NCBI GenBank assembly: GCA_946902985.2
Contig: OX336400.1
Span: forward strand, 170,254,543-170,318,542
Reading direction: 5' to 3'
DNA from: Meconema thalassinum
Taxonomy: Eukaryota; Arthropoda; Insecta; Orthoptera; Tettigoniidae
Length of the DNA stretch: 64,000 bases
Part shown: one piece after another, positions 11,636 to 21,544 of the stretch
Layout of the letters: each line of letters opens with the position of its first letter
Position numbering within the stretch: position 1 is the first letter of the stretch
The notes under the pieces: generated by a model
Told to the model about the DNA's origin: nothing
What the model saw: the letters and a program-made list of their open reading frames with translations, nothing else
The model's database searches: none
Program-made: the position numbers and the translations under genes

Positions 11636-12124
11636 TAAGTTTATATGTTGTACATGTGGAAGTGTAATTTTTGGGCTATGTTTGGGTGTTTAATTACAAT
11701 ATACAAAGTGATCCCAAGTCATTTTACAGATTTCCTAAAAACAAACAGCTATGAAATGAGTATTTCTATTGAACTTTTTCTATTAATCTGAGCATACCAT
11801 ACGTTCTTTAAAACATTGTTATGATTAAACCTACCCACTTAATTCGTTTCCAGGTGTTCTCAGTGGCTTGTGAAGGGCAGGTAACTCCAAAATGCTGTTT
11901 CCAAGTGAATGTGGCGGAAATTTGTCTGCCAAAATGTCAGGGAGATTTGAAAATAGTTTTTGCCATTTTTTGTCTGAAAGCACCCATGGGATTAGAAGCA
12001 GATTAGCTGGTTGTATTCTATCAATATTAATGACTCTAATAAAGGTATCTGTAACAGCTGTACGGACTGTCAAGTATTTCAAGGTCCTTATTATGGCATA
12101 GCCTATGTGTTTAATTTTATCCCC

Positions 12125-12843
12125 CAGGGGTTCACATATAGTGGGACGTGGGTTGGCGACCACGGGACCCCAGCTGAGTCCGGCATTGCTTCCATTTACT
12201 TGTGCCGGGCTCCTCTCCGTCTTCTTTCCTGTCGACCTCCCTTGGTCAACTCTTGTTCTTTTCCGACCCCGACGGTATTAGGGTATCCGAGGCCTAGGGA
12301 GTCTTTCACTTTCCCGCCTTAATTGGCCCTTGTCTCATCTTTTCTGATTCCCTCCTTCTGCGAGGGGTCAACCTCCTTTTTCTTCTCATGTTATCTCCTA
12401 CCTTCTGCTCAAGGCCCTCAAGGAGGCCTGCTGTATGTCGCCCCACCACTTTTGGTGCACCCTAGATAATGCTACACACTCAGGGGCTCACGGCTGGTGA
12501 GTTCGAGAGTCGGCGATCCCAAGGGATTCCTGAGCTGGGTCCGTTTTCCCCTTTTGCCCCTTACCTGTGTGGCGGACCCTCTCCTCTTTCACTTTCCTAT
12601 CTGCCTTTCATGGCTCTCCTTCTTCCAAGTCCCTCAATCCGCTTTCTTCGAGGGTTGAGGGCATTTCTTTTCCTCCTGTCCTTTATTTGCCTTATTCTAC
12701 TTTAGTTGTCCATTTCTTCTTCTAGTATGTAGGTTAATAGTTAGTTTTAGTTTTAAGTTTGCATTTCATTTTCATTTTCATCTTCACGATCAGGGGCCGA
12801 TAACCTAGATGTTAGGCCCCTTAAAACAACAATTATCATCATC
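12125..12843 (+). repeat. GC-rich retroelement 3' region ending (ATC)n
   Basis: A pyrimidine-rich, non-coding stretch ends 'ggggccgataacctagatgttaggcccc' followed by 'aacaacaattatcatcatcat'. The pattern (inverted ggggcc/ggcccc hairpin, then a short simple-repeat tail) is typical of a LINE or SINE 3' end. An inverted fragment of the same end occurs at 42908-42965. The reading frames at 12011-12705 are chance frames in it. Confidence 0.55.
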
Positions 12844-12849
12844 ATGTTT

Positions 12850-13002
12850 AATTTTAATTTTTATTGGTTTTACGTCCCCGTTAACTACTGCGGGATTTCG
12901 AGACGCCGGGGTGCCTGAAATTTGCCCCGAGGGGAATCTTTAACATGCCAGTAAATCTACTGACACGGTTCCCTTGCATTTGCGCACCCTCAAATGCCAA
13001 CC
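12850..13002 (-). repeat. SINE-like fragment
   Basis: 'gttttacgtccccgttaact' with 'gagacgccggggtgcc', 'aacatgccagtaaatctact' and 'gacacgg' looks like the body of another tRNA-type SINE read on the minus strand. The head was not identified. Confidence 0.4.
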
Positions 13003-13003
13003 G

Positions 13004-13087
13004 ACCGTAGTGGCCGAGAGCGCTAACGCGCTCCTCGTGTCTTGCTGGCATCGGGAGAGCGTGGGTTTGAATCCCACATCAGCCGTC
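13004..13087 (+). mobile_element. tRNA-Ser-like SINE head
   Basis: 'gtagtggccgag...gcgctaacgcg' fits a Ser-tRNA D arm with A box. 'tggcatcgggagagc' would be the variable arm, and gtgggtttgaatcccac is a perfect T arm with B box. The anticodon stem is weak and the 3' end passes into 'cagccgtcctggaaaattta', so it is a tRNA-derived retroposon rather than a tRNA gene. Confidence 0.5.
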
Positions 13088-13099
13088 CTGGAAAATTTA

Positions 13100-13855
13100 A
13101 AGTGGGAGTGAAGATTCAAGGAGATTGCTGATGACATCGTTATCTTGGCCGAAACGCCTGAGGATTTGAATGAGTTTTTGAATTGTATGGACTCCGTCTT
13201 TCGGAATGAATGCATGATGAAAATTAATAAATGTAAAACAAAAATACTGGAATGCAGCCGAAATGAATCAGAAACTTCTATGGACATCAAATTGGCAGGT
13301 GAAAAGCTGAAGGAAGTAGGAGACTTCTGTTACTCAGGAAGCAAAATAACCAGTGATGGACGAAGCAAAGAGGATATAAAAAGTAGGTTGGCTCAGGCAA
13401 GGAAAGCATTTCTACAAAAAAGGAATCTGTTGACATCGAATATAGATTTAGGTATTAAGAAGTCATTTTTTAAAGCCTTTGTCTGGAGCGTGGCGCTCTA
13501 TGGAAGTGAAACTTGGACTATTGGTGCAGCAGAAAAGAGGAGAATTGAAGCATTTGAAATGTGGTGTTACAGGAGAATGATGAAAATCAAATGGGTAGAT
13601 AGGGTGACAAACGAAGAGGTATTAAGACGAGTGGGAGAGGAGAGATGTTTCTGGCAACTGCTAATGAAGAGAAGAGATAGGTTAGTAGGACACATACTAA
13701 GACACCCAAGAATAGCAAGCTTAGTTATGGAAGGAAGGGTTAAGGACAAGAACTGTAGGGGTAGACCAAGGTTATAATATGTTAAACAGATTGCTTCGGA
13801 TGTAGGGTGTGGTAGCTATGTAGAGATGAAACGATTAGCTCAAGACAGGGTGGCA
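13100..13855 (+). pseudogene. Non-LTR retrotransposon RT fragment (ADDI ... LYGSETWT type)
   Basis: Reads (I)ADDIVILAE, then YSGSKITSDGRSKEDIKSR, LLTSNIDLGIKKSF, VALYGSETWTIG, EAFEMWCYRRMMKIKW, VTNEEVLRRVGEER, LVGHILRH and RGRPRL. The 'ADD' is the end of the catalytic RT palm motif and the rest is the thumb and C-terminal region of a widespread LINE type. The frame is open for 210 codons (13145-13777) and ends at the RGRPRL block. After the stop, 'gactgaagactcaaacaacaacaacaac' is the 3' tail. It is 5'-truncated. A close relative lies at 52543-53100. Confidence 0.85.
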
Positions 13856-13921
13856 TGAAGAGCTGCATCAAACCAATCAAAAGACTGAAGACTCAAACAA
13901 CAACAACAACAACATTTTCAC

Positions 13922-13992
13922 TACCAGACAAATGCCGGGACGGTTCCTTTCAATAGGTCCACGGCAGATTTCCTTTCATAATCCCATCCCTG
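13922..13992 (+). repeat. SINE core fragment (Talua-like)
   Basis: 'caaatgccgggacggttcct' followed by 'ggtccacggc' matches the core domain seen at 23.5 kb. Head and tail are absent. Confidence 0.5.
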
Positions 13993-14662
13993 TCCCATCT
14001 TGAAAAGAAAAATACATGGCCTTTGGCTGCATTAATAAAATGAAATGCCAACTGGCTGAGCCAAGATTTGATCCTGCAACCTTGGGCACAGCTGGGGAGA
14101 ACGTTGCCGCTGATTGTGAGCCACGCAGCCAGCCTAAGACATATGGTGAATAAAACGAATGATTCATCAGTGAAGAACCTTCCCACCAAAAATATCAAGC
14201 TCAATAAGATATTACACGTGTAATTCGCTTTTGGAAATATCTGTAAGCTAGTCACACTGCTGTCATAAAATGACGATCACATGTTTTAATGTAAATATAC
14301 ATGTATTTAATTCTTGTTACTACCCCTTTCGGATCAACATCCATCTCTCTTCCTTATATTATGCTACAATAAGTACGCAAAGGACTTAAAATCTGTATTT
14401 CCTTGCGTTTTTTAAGTCTAATTAATTGTGTTACACTTCAGTAGTTCGTTCCAGTAGTTGTCTATTCGAGCCGCTAGATGGTAGTTGCGCTGTCGTCGCT
14501 GCTCTGCGTATTATGTGGCGAGAGTTTCCATTATTATTTGATATCACTCAATCGTATAACCCGGATAGTGCCTTTATCTATCTTGTAGCAGTTTATCTAA
14601 GAACAAAATAAGTACGAGCATACTTTTCTTCTGTGTGTTACATTCGTTAATTGGAGGAAATC

Positions 14663-15403
14663 ATGGAAGAGGATTCAGTTGGAATACGTATAAATCGTAC
14701 TCTCAAACACGTAACAAATTGTGACTTGGAAACATCGTGGGATGTTGTAAGACCCGATATTGAAAAACATCTTGGAGAATCTCGGTTACTGACCATACCT
14801 TACATTAACGAGGCTCGCCATTACGATATCGCATCCCTATTTGTTGAAATTAAGGGCGGCGGAAGTAAACATGGTAAGAATGAAAACGTCTTCTTACCTC
14901 TGGGTAGGTTAGAAACTTTTATTAATAAGGAACGTTCAGATCTTACGTGGCAAGTCATAAGTAATAAGATAAGTGACCCTCAGGCTTGTTCCTACTCAAA
15001 TACGTACAGTTTATCGATACTCGATACACCACACCAGCGGAGAATACGATTTGATGCTTCTGGATTTTACAGATTAGTTATGAATGTTCTATGTCCAAAG
15101 AACCAAATTTTTCTGAATAAAGTTCTCGATAGACACTTGGCGACTGCTAATTCAGTGTATGTCATTGATGAAGCGGTTTACACCAAGCAAATGAAATTTC
15201 GTATTTTCATTGGTCGTTATGGTAGGAATTACGCTCTCAGATATACTCAACCCATTGTTTTCGGTTGTAAGAAGTTTAAGATTGGACCGGATGGTAATCT
15301 TTGCTTCAAGAAAGAGCCTACAAATTTGAATGTTTCATCCAAATGGATCAAAATAAATGACCAAGAGAATTTGATGTTACCTAATTGTGTAATGGAATAT
15401 TAA
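14663..15403 (+). CDS. Uncharacterised 246-residue protein (orphan ORF)
   Basis: I do not recognise this protein. It is the longest uninterrupted ATG-started frame in the window, 246 codons in one exon. The ATG at 14663 has a fair context (aaatcATGG) and begins MEEDSVGIRINRTLK. The product is hydrophilic and slightly basic, without signal peptide or membrane segment. It has a middle part with RRIRFDASGFYRLVMN and an aromatic-rich stretch FRIFIGRYGRNYAL, and ends LPNCVMEY. Codon use is mixed and there are no stops or shifts, unlike every transposon frame nearby. A weak attaaa signal follows at about 15455. No terminal repeats were found around it. It could be a young host gene, a retrocopy, a domesticated element gene, or a piece of an integrated virus. 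Confidence 0.5.
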   Translation: MEEDSVGIRINRTLKHVTNCDLETSWDVVRPDIEKHLGESRLLTIPYINEARHYDIASLFVEIKGGGSKHGKNENVFLPLGRLETFINKERSDLTWQVISNKISDPQACSYSNTYSLSILDTPHQRRIRFDASGFYRLVMNVLCPKNQIFLNKVLDRHLATANSVYVIDEAVYTKQMKFRIFIGRYGRNYALRYTQPIVFGCKKFKIGPDGNLCFKKEPTNLNVSSKWIKINDQENLMLPNCVMEY

Positions 15404-15466
15404 TTTTTTATGGCCAATGAAATGTAATATGTTTTGATTAAAAATAACAATAATCATTAAATATGT

Positions 15467-15530
15467 TGTTGTTGTTGCCTATTGTAGGGGTTGCGACACC
15501 GTGGTCATATAGTTTCGTGTATTTGAGTGA
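15467..15530 (-). repeat. SINE 3'-domain fragment
   Basis: 'gttgttgttg...ggggttgcgacaccgtggtcatatagtttcgtgta' is the family A type 3' domain on the minus strand. It is short and diverged. Confidence 0.5.
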
Positions 15531-15623
15531 AGTATTTATTGCAGCTAATGCCCATTGAATAAATAATACATTTTTTGAGACGTTTCGGCCATCAATGGAC
15601 CACGATGTTCTTCACACATATGA

Positions 15624-16534
15624 TCATTGTAATGCTTGTTTTCTTGTCTGCCAGTAGATCTTCATTCTTGACGAATGTTCAGCTCTTCTTTCTCCCGTCC
15701 ACTTGCAGTGAGGGCGAGGCATCACAGATGTTAAAGGGTGTAGATTACTGGTTGATATAACCGCCTTTCTGAACAGGTTCCTATCCCAAACCAGAGCTTG
15801 ATTGATTCGAGCTTCTGTTAGGTCCTTTTTAACTTGCATTGAACATTTACAATAGGATTTTTTTTAGATATTGATGAGTGGATTCGATATGAAAGTCGAT
15901 GATGCTCCATCCGCTCCAAATGTCCAAAAAAAGACATTCTCCTTTTTCTCATCACACTCACCAAATCTTCTATAAGTTCAAATAATTCATTGTTATGTCT
16001 TCTTCTGTAAGTACCATTTTCATTAACAGGTCCTAATATTTTCCTTAGAATTTTCCGATCCTTATGTTCTAATTTTCTCAATGGACCTTTGTTTGTCATC
16101 TGTAAGCATTCTGCGGCATACAGTGCTGACGGCATAATTACTGTGTTATAATGACAAAGTTTGACATTCCGGGACAAGTTTTTACTTTTGTAAATGTTTT
16201 TGCAGGTTTGAAAGGCACCTTCCAATTTGTTACATCTACTCTCAATGGCAGCTATTTCTGAATTATTCGGGGTAATCCATTCCCCTAGGTATTTACATTT
16301 TCGGACTTTTTTGATTTTTTGCAGACCAATCGTGATGAATTTTGAGGCATCTTTGACATTTGTGATAAAATTAGTTTTAAGGAAGGCCACTTTAAGTCCA
16401 GTTTTACAATAGAAGTCGCACACATTTTTCATTTCCGAGTCTGGTTCGAAGATTTTCGTTTGATAGTTGAAAAACACAGTGTTAAGAATTTCTTTTAGTT
16501 TTCTGAAGTGCAAATCTGTGTCCCTGCACCTCAT
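15624..16534 (-). pseudogene. Non-LTR retrotransposon RT C-terminal fragment
   Basis: The minus frame includes KVAFLKTNFI, KKVRKCKYLGEWITPN, MPSALYAAECLQM, HKDRKILRKILGPVNENG, YRRRHNNELFEL and KRRMSFFGHLERM. 'CKYLG', 'ALYAAE' and 'RR..FFGHL.RM' are thumb and C-terminal landmarks of a LINE clade distinct from the copies at 13.1 and 52.5 kb. The fragment at 41530-41940 is the same type. After a shift the frame continues at 15839-15624 (TEARINQALVWDRNLF). The RT palm is missing. Confidence 0.7.
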
Positions 16535-16739
16535 TACATGATATATGTGGCTACATCACTATGTTGCAGATCCGATGGTGAAAACTATTCACTATAAATT
16601 TGGTCATCGTATGTCTTAGCTCGAAATTTGGTCCTTTCCTGTCCTCTAGTATCATCGCATCAGTTGCAAAGAAATCATCCCATATTTTTAGAGGGTGGCT
16701 GGGAGTAGCAAATTTGACCTTAGATCCTCAACATAAAAT

Positions 16740-16930
16740 TGTTCCCTCTCCGGGACATATACTAGGCCTGTAGGTTGGTGTAGAATTTGTATGATAGCCT
16801 GTGTTATTGTGATGGCTGTACTACAGTAGTATTATTAAAGAGAGAAGTACAATTTCTGTACATTTCCATTTGAGACTGCTTTGCCTTGGAGCGTTCAGTC
16901 AAGTCAGCAAGCCTCTGTGATCCCCAATTA
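16740..16930 (-). repeat. Diverged SINE family A 3' fragment
   Basis: 'tgtagaatttgtatgatagcctgtgttattgtgatggctgta' is a decayed version of the family A 3' domain on the minus strand. Confidence 0.45.
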
Positions 16931-17065
16931 GCAGTTAGTTGAGATGACTGCTAGATCCATTATCCTTCAATTGTGTTTAACCATGGATTTCAGTGATCAG
17001 TTAACAATATCAACAACAAAAACTGAGTCTGTTAAAAAAAACTCTTAGGTTTGAAAAAGGTTTAT

Positions 17066-18379
17066 TGCGGCTACGGTGGCGTAGTTGATAGCATGCTGAG
17101 CTTATATGCCCAAGGTCACGGGTTCAAACCTGGCCGAAGTCGTCGGATTTTTAAGAGCTTTAAAAGTCCCTCAGTATGCCTTCCTTCGGAGGGGAAGAAA
17201 AGCCGGCGGCCCCATGTCATCGATTTATAGCATGCTAAAGAACCTTCCACTAATTACACTTGCGTGATGCTAATTTATAGGTTAGATTAGACTAACGTCC
17301 GTAGCCAGGAGCCGACTGCAGTGGCATCTGGTAACCAAGTTCAGAACTAGTTGCTAGTGTTTGGTAGCAAAAGTTGGAACCTCTTGAAAATTAAATGTCT
17401 GCAGTCCTTACTTGAATTAAAAACAGATAACACACACTAATACAGTCATCACTAGGGCTCGGATCGATATGCTCGATAAAATCTCCTGATATGCTCGAAC
17501 ACCATGTGTTTTATGCTCGATACATATGCTCGAAAAACCCATTATATGCTCTAAAACCCATTATAAACCCATTATATGCTCGATAGATATGCTCGAAACC
17601 CCCATTATATGCGGTTAAATATGCAGAATATGCTCGAAAAACACCGTTAAAAACTATAGAAAGGAAAGTGAAACGAAAAAACCAATAACATATCTTTAAA
17701 TATGAGCTTTATTTTCTAATTGTATGTATGATACACTGCAATATACTCGCATTCAAGTTTTACAAGTATATATAAGAGAAGTGCTCTTATATAAAAGATA
17801 CAGTTTAAAAGTTCATTTACAAAATGTTCAGAATTAGGCGAGTCAATGAAGTAGATCTGCATCGGTCTGTCGAACAAGAAATTGTCTATGTTTTCAGTTT
17901 TGAATGATTTTCTTAAATCAGTCAATAAAAGTTTCAATGACGAGAACCACCTCACAAAAGGTTAAAAACCTGCGCTTCTATTATTCGCACCAGATAGGCT
18001 TTTCAATACTTATTTCTGTTTTCGAACCTTAAGGATTGTCAGGGCCCGAATTCGGGGGAGGATTCGAAGAAAAACAAACTATTTAGACGAAAACCACAAG
18101 AATATGCATTTATATGCTTCCATTCTGAAAACCGCGGTTTTATGCATTTATATGCTCGATAAATTTCAATTCTGTTGGTCCCAGAGAGGTGAAAATACCA
18201 CCGAAAAGCTTCTTTCAATGTGTACTATTTAGGAAAAAATATGCAAATATGCTCGAATCCGAGCCCTAGTCATCACAATTAACACCGGTTATCAGACAGA
18301 TTCTGCACACACCCAAAGTACACGGGGCTACATGACCGCGTTGTTGCAGTTCCTAAACTGATGATCCAACCAACCAACC
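17066..18379 (+). mobile_element. SINE family A, split by a hAT element
   Basis: Head 'ggtggcgtagttgatagcatgctgagc' (A box) and GGTTCAAACCTGG (B box), full body, and tail '..tgatccaaccaaccaacc'. Direct repeats aaaaggtttat (about 17055) and aaaaggttcat (18380-18390) flank it. A hAT element (17453-18268) interrupts the 3' domain. Confidence 0.85.
17453..18268 (-). mobile_element. hAT element with TATGCTCGA subterminal repeats
   Basis: 816 bp with ends tagggctcggat / atccgagcccta and identical 8-bp target copies gtcatcac (17445-17452, 18269-18276). ATATGCTCGA or close variants occur about ten times in the left 200 bp and several times in the right 150 bp, the arrangement expected for transposase binding sites. 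A minus frame (17955-17716) contains FSSLKLLLTDLRKSFKTEN, which resembles the C-terminal 'F...K..L...R..F..EN' end of CGBP1-related hAT transposases. The rest of the transposase is gone. Confidence 0.85.
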
Positions 18380-18589
18380 AAAAGGTTCATGGAGGTCTAT
18401 AGTGCATGAAAATAATCTTGTTTCAACAAATCCTATTCACGAACTTCCATTCACTGTTTCTTCTGGTTCAAGTGCCTCTTTTTGGAATCTTTGATATTTT
18501 ATGAAATTTATTAAAAGATGTCCATCAATTAAAATTACAAATAATAAGTTACAATTAATGCTAAAATAGTGCCCGAATATATCCTGGTT

Positions 18590-19107
18590 GCTTGGTTGGT
18601 TCCTTAGTTTAGGGGCTGCGACAAAGCGGCCATGTAGCCCCGTGTACTTTGGGAGTGAGTAGAATCTGTCTGATAACCGGAGTGAATTGTGATGACTGTA
18701 TTAGTGTGTGTTATCTGTTTTCAATTCAAGTGAGAACTGCAGACATTGAATTTTTTTCAAGTAGTTCCTACTTTTGCCGCCAAACGCCACTGTCAACGAC
18801 TACTAGTTCAGAACTTGATTGCCAGATGCCAACGCAGTCGGCTCCTGGCGACGAACGTCAGAATCTAAGAGCGTTTGTCGAATGTTTAACCAATATATAA
18901 TTTAGCTTCACACAGGTGTAATTAGTGGAAGGTTCTTTAACATGCCATAATTCTATGACATGGGACCGCCGGCTTTACTTCCCCTCCGAAGGAAGGCATA
19001 CTGAGGGATTTTTAACGCTCTTAAAATCCGACGACTTCGGCCGGGTTTGAACCCGCGATCTTGGGCATCGAAGCTCAGCATGCTACCAACTACGCCAACG
19101 AAGCCGC
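18590..19107 (-). mobile_element. SINE family A, full length
   Basis: Complete minus copy: tail 'ggttggttccttagtttagg' at the left, head 'accaactacgccaacgaagccgc' at the right, with a good B box (inverse of GGTTTGAACCCGC). Confidence 0.85.
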
Positions 19108-19152
19108 TACAAATCTATCCTAAGCATTGGTTTACAGATGACACTCGAACTT

Positions 19153-19468
19153 TTTTTTTTTTTTTTTTTTTTTCGTGTAGCCTCCTGAGAGGCTGAGTGC
19201 AGGTCTTTCTAGTCGACGCCCGTGGGCGACCTGCGCGTCGGGATGAGAGAAATGGATGAAAGTGGGCAAGGATGTGGAAGGAAGCGGCCGTGGCCTGTCA
19301 GAAGGTACTGTCCCAGCATTTGCCTGGTGTTGAAAATGGGAAACCACGGAAAACCATTTCAAGGACAGCCGACGGTGGGGCTCGAACCCACGCGTCTACC
19401 GAGTCAGCAGAGAGCTTGGCCCCATGACCTAACGCCGCGCTTTAGCCAGCGTAGCCACTACTGTCGGT
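19153..19468 (-). mobile_element. SINE with Talua-like core and own tRNA-like head
   Basis: Starts with a poly(T) run (its A tail inverted) and ends in a tRNA-like head (B box inverse of GGTTCGAGCCCCACC; 'gtggctacgctggctaaagc'). Core 'gggaaaccacggaaaacc'. Exact 12-bp target duplication acactcgaactt (19141-19152, 19469-19480). Confidence 0.85.
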
Positions 19469-19571
19469 ACACTCGAACTTATATTAGCCGATGACGTTGT
19501 GGCTGCTGATCTCGTCATCCCAGCAATCTAAATTTACAAGTGAATATTTACTCCCAAGAACTTGTTCTATT

Positions 19572-20071
19572 TTGAAATTCTATTTTTTTTTTTAGTCGTT
19601 TACCCTCCAGGTTGGTGGAACCCACGGACTCAGCGAGGGAACTCACCACTACCGCCTCTACGGGCAGTGTCCTAGAGCTGGGAACATCGAATCGGAAGGG
19701 ATACAACTGGTGAGGTGGGATTGGCACCTCGCCCAGGCGGCCTCACCTGCAAAGCGAACAGGGACCCCATGAGGGAAGGTAAGGGATGGTTAGGATCGAT
19801 AGGCAAGGAAGTGGGAAGGAGGCGGCCGTGGCCTTGAAGAAGGTACCATCCCGGCATTTGCCCGAAGACGAAGTGGGAAACCACGGAAAACCACTTCGAG
19901 GATGGCTGAGGGGGAATCGAACCCCCTCTACTCATTTGGGCCACCCGAGGCTGAGTAGACCCCATTCCAGTCCTCGTACCACTTTTCAAATTTCGTGGCA
20001 GAGCCGGGAATCGAACCCAGGAACTCCGGGGCGGCAGCTAACCATGCTGTCCGCTACGCTACGGTGGCGAC
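19572..20071 (-). mobile_element. Talua-like SINE with two B boxes, full length
   Basis: On the minus strand: tRNA-like head 'gtcgccaccgtagcgtagcg' with B box GGTTCGATTCCC. About 95 bp later comes a second B-box-like unit GGGTTCGATTCCCCC, then the 'ccgtggtttcccacttcgtc' core, 'cctgggcgaggtgcc', and a tail 'ctggagggtaaacgact' followed by A's. The duplicated T-arm unit suggests a dimeric tRNA origin. Confidence 0.8.
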
Positions 20072-20200
20072 TTTGAAATTCTGATGTTTTTTTCCCATAA
20101 TTTTTGTTTATCAATATGATTATTAGTTTTATTATTTTTATTTTTTGTTTAATTATTTTAGGTCATTTTCTTATTTAGGCTTCCACCTGTAAATTACCCT

Positions 20201-20574
20201 TGCCACGGTGGGTGAGTGGTTATCGTGTCGGATTACTAACCCCAAGTTTGCAGGTTCGCTCCTGGCCATGGTAAGTGATTTTTTTTTTTGAAAGGCGGCA
20301 AAAATCACGATACGCATGTCATGCGATGTTTGCATGTTAAAGAACACATTTGAATTCAGTAGGTCGTGTCCATAATGGCAAAATTAATCTCGAGATTTTT
20401 CGCCAACGCAAAGTTCCTCATTTCTCTACTAGAAAGCGCTATAGTGTACCAGGAGCTTAGATATCTAACCACCTTGACTTTCATAGTGCTTAAAGGAACA
20501 ACAAAATTCGACATGCAAGCTGCCCTCTGGGTGTAAAATAACAAAGCTTGCAACCGGCACCCGAGGCCATACGA

Positions 20575-20612
<38 letters not shown>
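20201..20612 (+). mobile_element. SINE family B, full length
   Basis: tRNA-like head 'ccacggtgggtgagtggtta' (A box) and GGTTCGCTCC (B box), a body with 'aggtcgtgtccataatggca' and 'cctcatttctctactagaaa', and an (ATT)n tail (20574-20612). Other copies: 22381-22733, 29533-29928 (minus), 51724-52103. Confidence 0.85.
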
Positions 20613-20793
20613 GTCTACCTGTAAATTTCGATTTATTCTAAATTCGTATAATTTAATTTGTGTTAAAGGGGGAAGATGACCTCGCTGTTCCTCCCCTTTA
20701 AACAACAATAACTAACTAACTAACTAACTCTCTCGAAAATCTCCAATAGATCCATCACAAAATTAAAGTCAGTTTGGTAATTAATGGAACTAT

Positions 20794-21310
20794 GGCGGCT
20801 TCGGTGGACTAGTGGGTAGCATGCTGAGCTTCTATGCCCAAGATAACGGGTTCAAACCCGGCCGAAGCCGTCGTATTTTTAAGAGCGTTAAAAATCCCTC
20901 AGTATGCCTTCCTTCGGAGGGGAAGTAAAGCCGGCGGTCCCATGTCATAGATTTATGGCATGTTAAAGAACCTTCCACTAATTGCACCTGTGTGAAGCTA
21001 AATTGGATAGGTTAAGAATGTTAACAACGCTCTTAGGTTTCTACGTTCGTTGCCAAGAGCTGACTGCGGTGGCGTCTAGTAGCTAAGTTCTGAACTTGGC
21101 CTAGTAGTCGTTGACGGTGGCACTTGGCGGCTAAAGTAGGAACTATTTGAAAAATTCTATGTTGCAGTATTCAAGTTAAAAAACAGATAACACACACTAA
21201 TACAGTCATCACAATTAACACCTGTTATCAGACAGATTCTACACACACCCAAAGTACACGGGGCTACATGACCGCGTTGTCGCAGCCCCTAAACGTAAGA
21301 ACCAAACAAC
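20794..21310 (+). mobile_element. SINE family A, full length
   Basis: Complete + copy flanked by the exact 12-bp duplication taatggaactat (20782-20793, 21311-21322). It lies about 150 bp upstream of the TATA box of the small peptide gene. Confidence 0.9.
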
Positions 21311-21461
21311 TAATGGAACTATATTCAATTCTGGTAGGCGGAAAGTAGCTTACTACGAAACGGAAACAAGGAATGTTTCCAAGAATACTGATGGCCAATC
21401 ATTGAAGGTTCTACATGAGGAAAATGGCAGGACGTAATTTGCTGCATGGAATGAACCTGCC

Positions 21462-21469
21462 GTATAAAT
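21462..21469 (+). promoter_or_regulatory. TATA box of the secreted peptide gene
   Basis: TATAAATA stands about 60 bp upstream of the ATG codons at 21524/21527. A transcription start about 30 bp downstream (about 21492) would leave a 30-base 5' leader. It is placed correctly for the first exon and supports a tissue-specific host gene. Confidence 0.65.
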
Positions 21470-21523
21470 AGACGCAACTCCAAACTTCATACCATAGTGA
21501 ACCGTCACATCTCGAAAGCAACG

Positions 21524-21544
21524 ATGATGCATCTGAGGCTCATG
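21524..21544 (+). CDS. Exon 1 coding part (start codon)
   Basis: Two ATG codons in tandem (21524, 21527), then HLRLM and a consensus donor ATG|GTAAGT at 21545. Very short, but it sits 60 bp below a TATA box and joins exon 2 in phase 0. Confidence 0.7.

Noticed and set aside
12011..12705. Overlapping + frames of 78-103 codons.
   Set aside because: Low-complexity pyrimidine-rich retroelement 3' region; no conserved domain and no splice context.
13004..13087. Functional tRNA-Ser gene.
   Set aside because: The anticodon arm does not pair well, the acceptor stem is not closed and no terminator follows; better explained as a SINE head.
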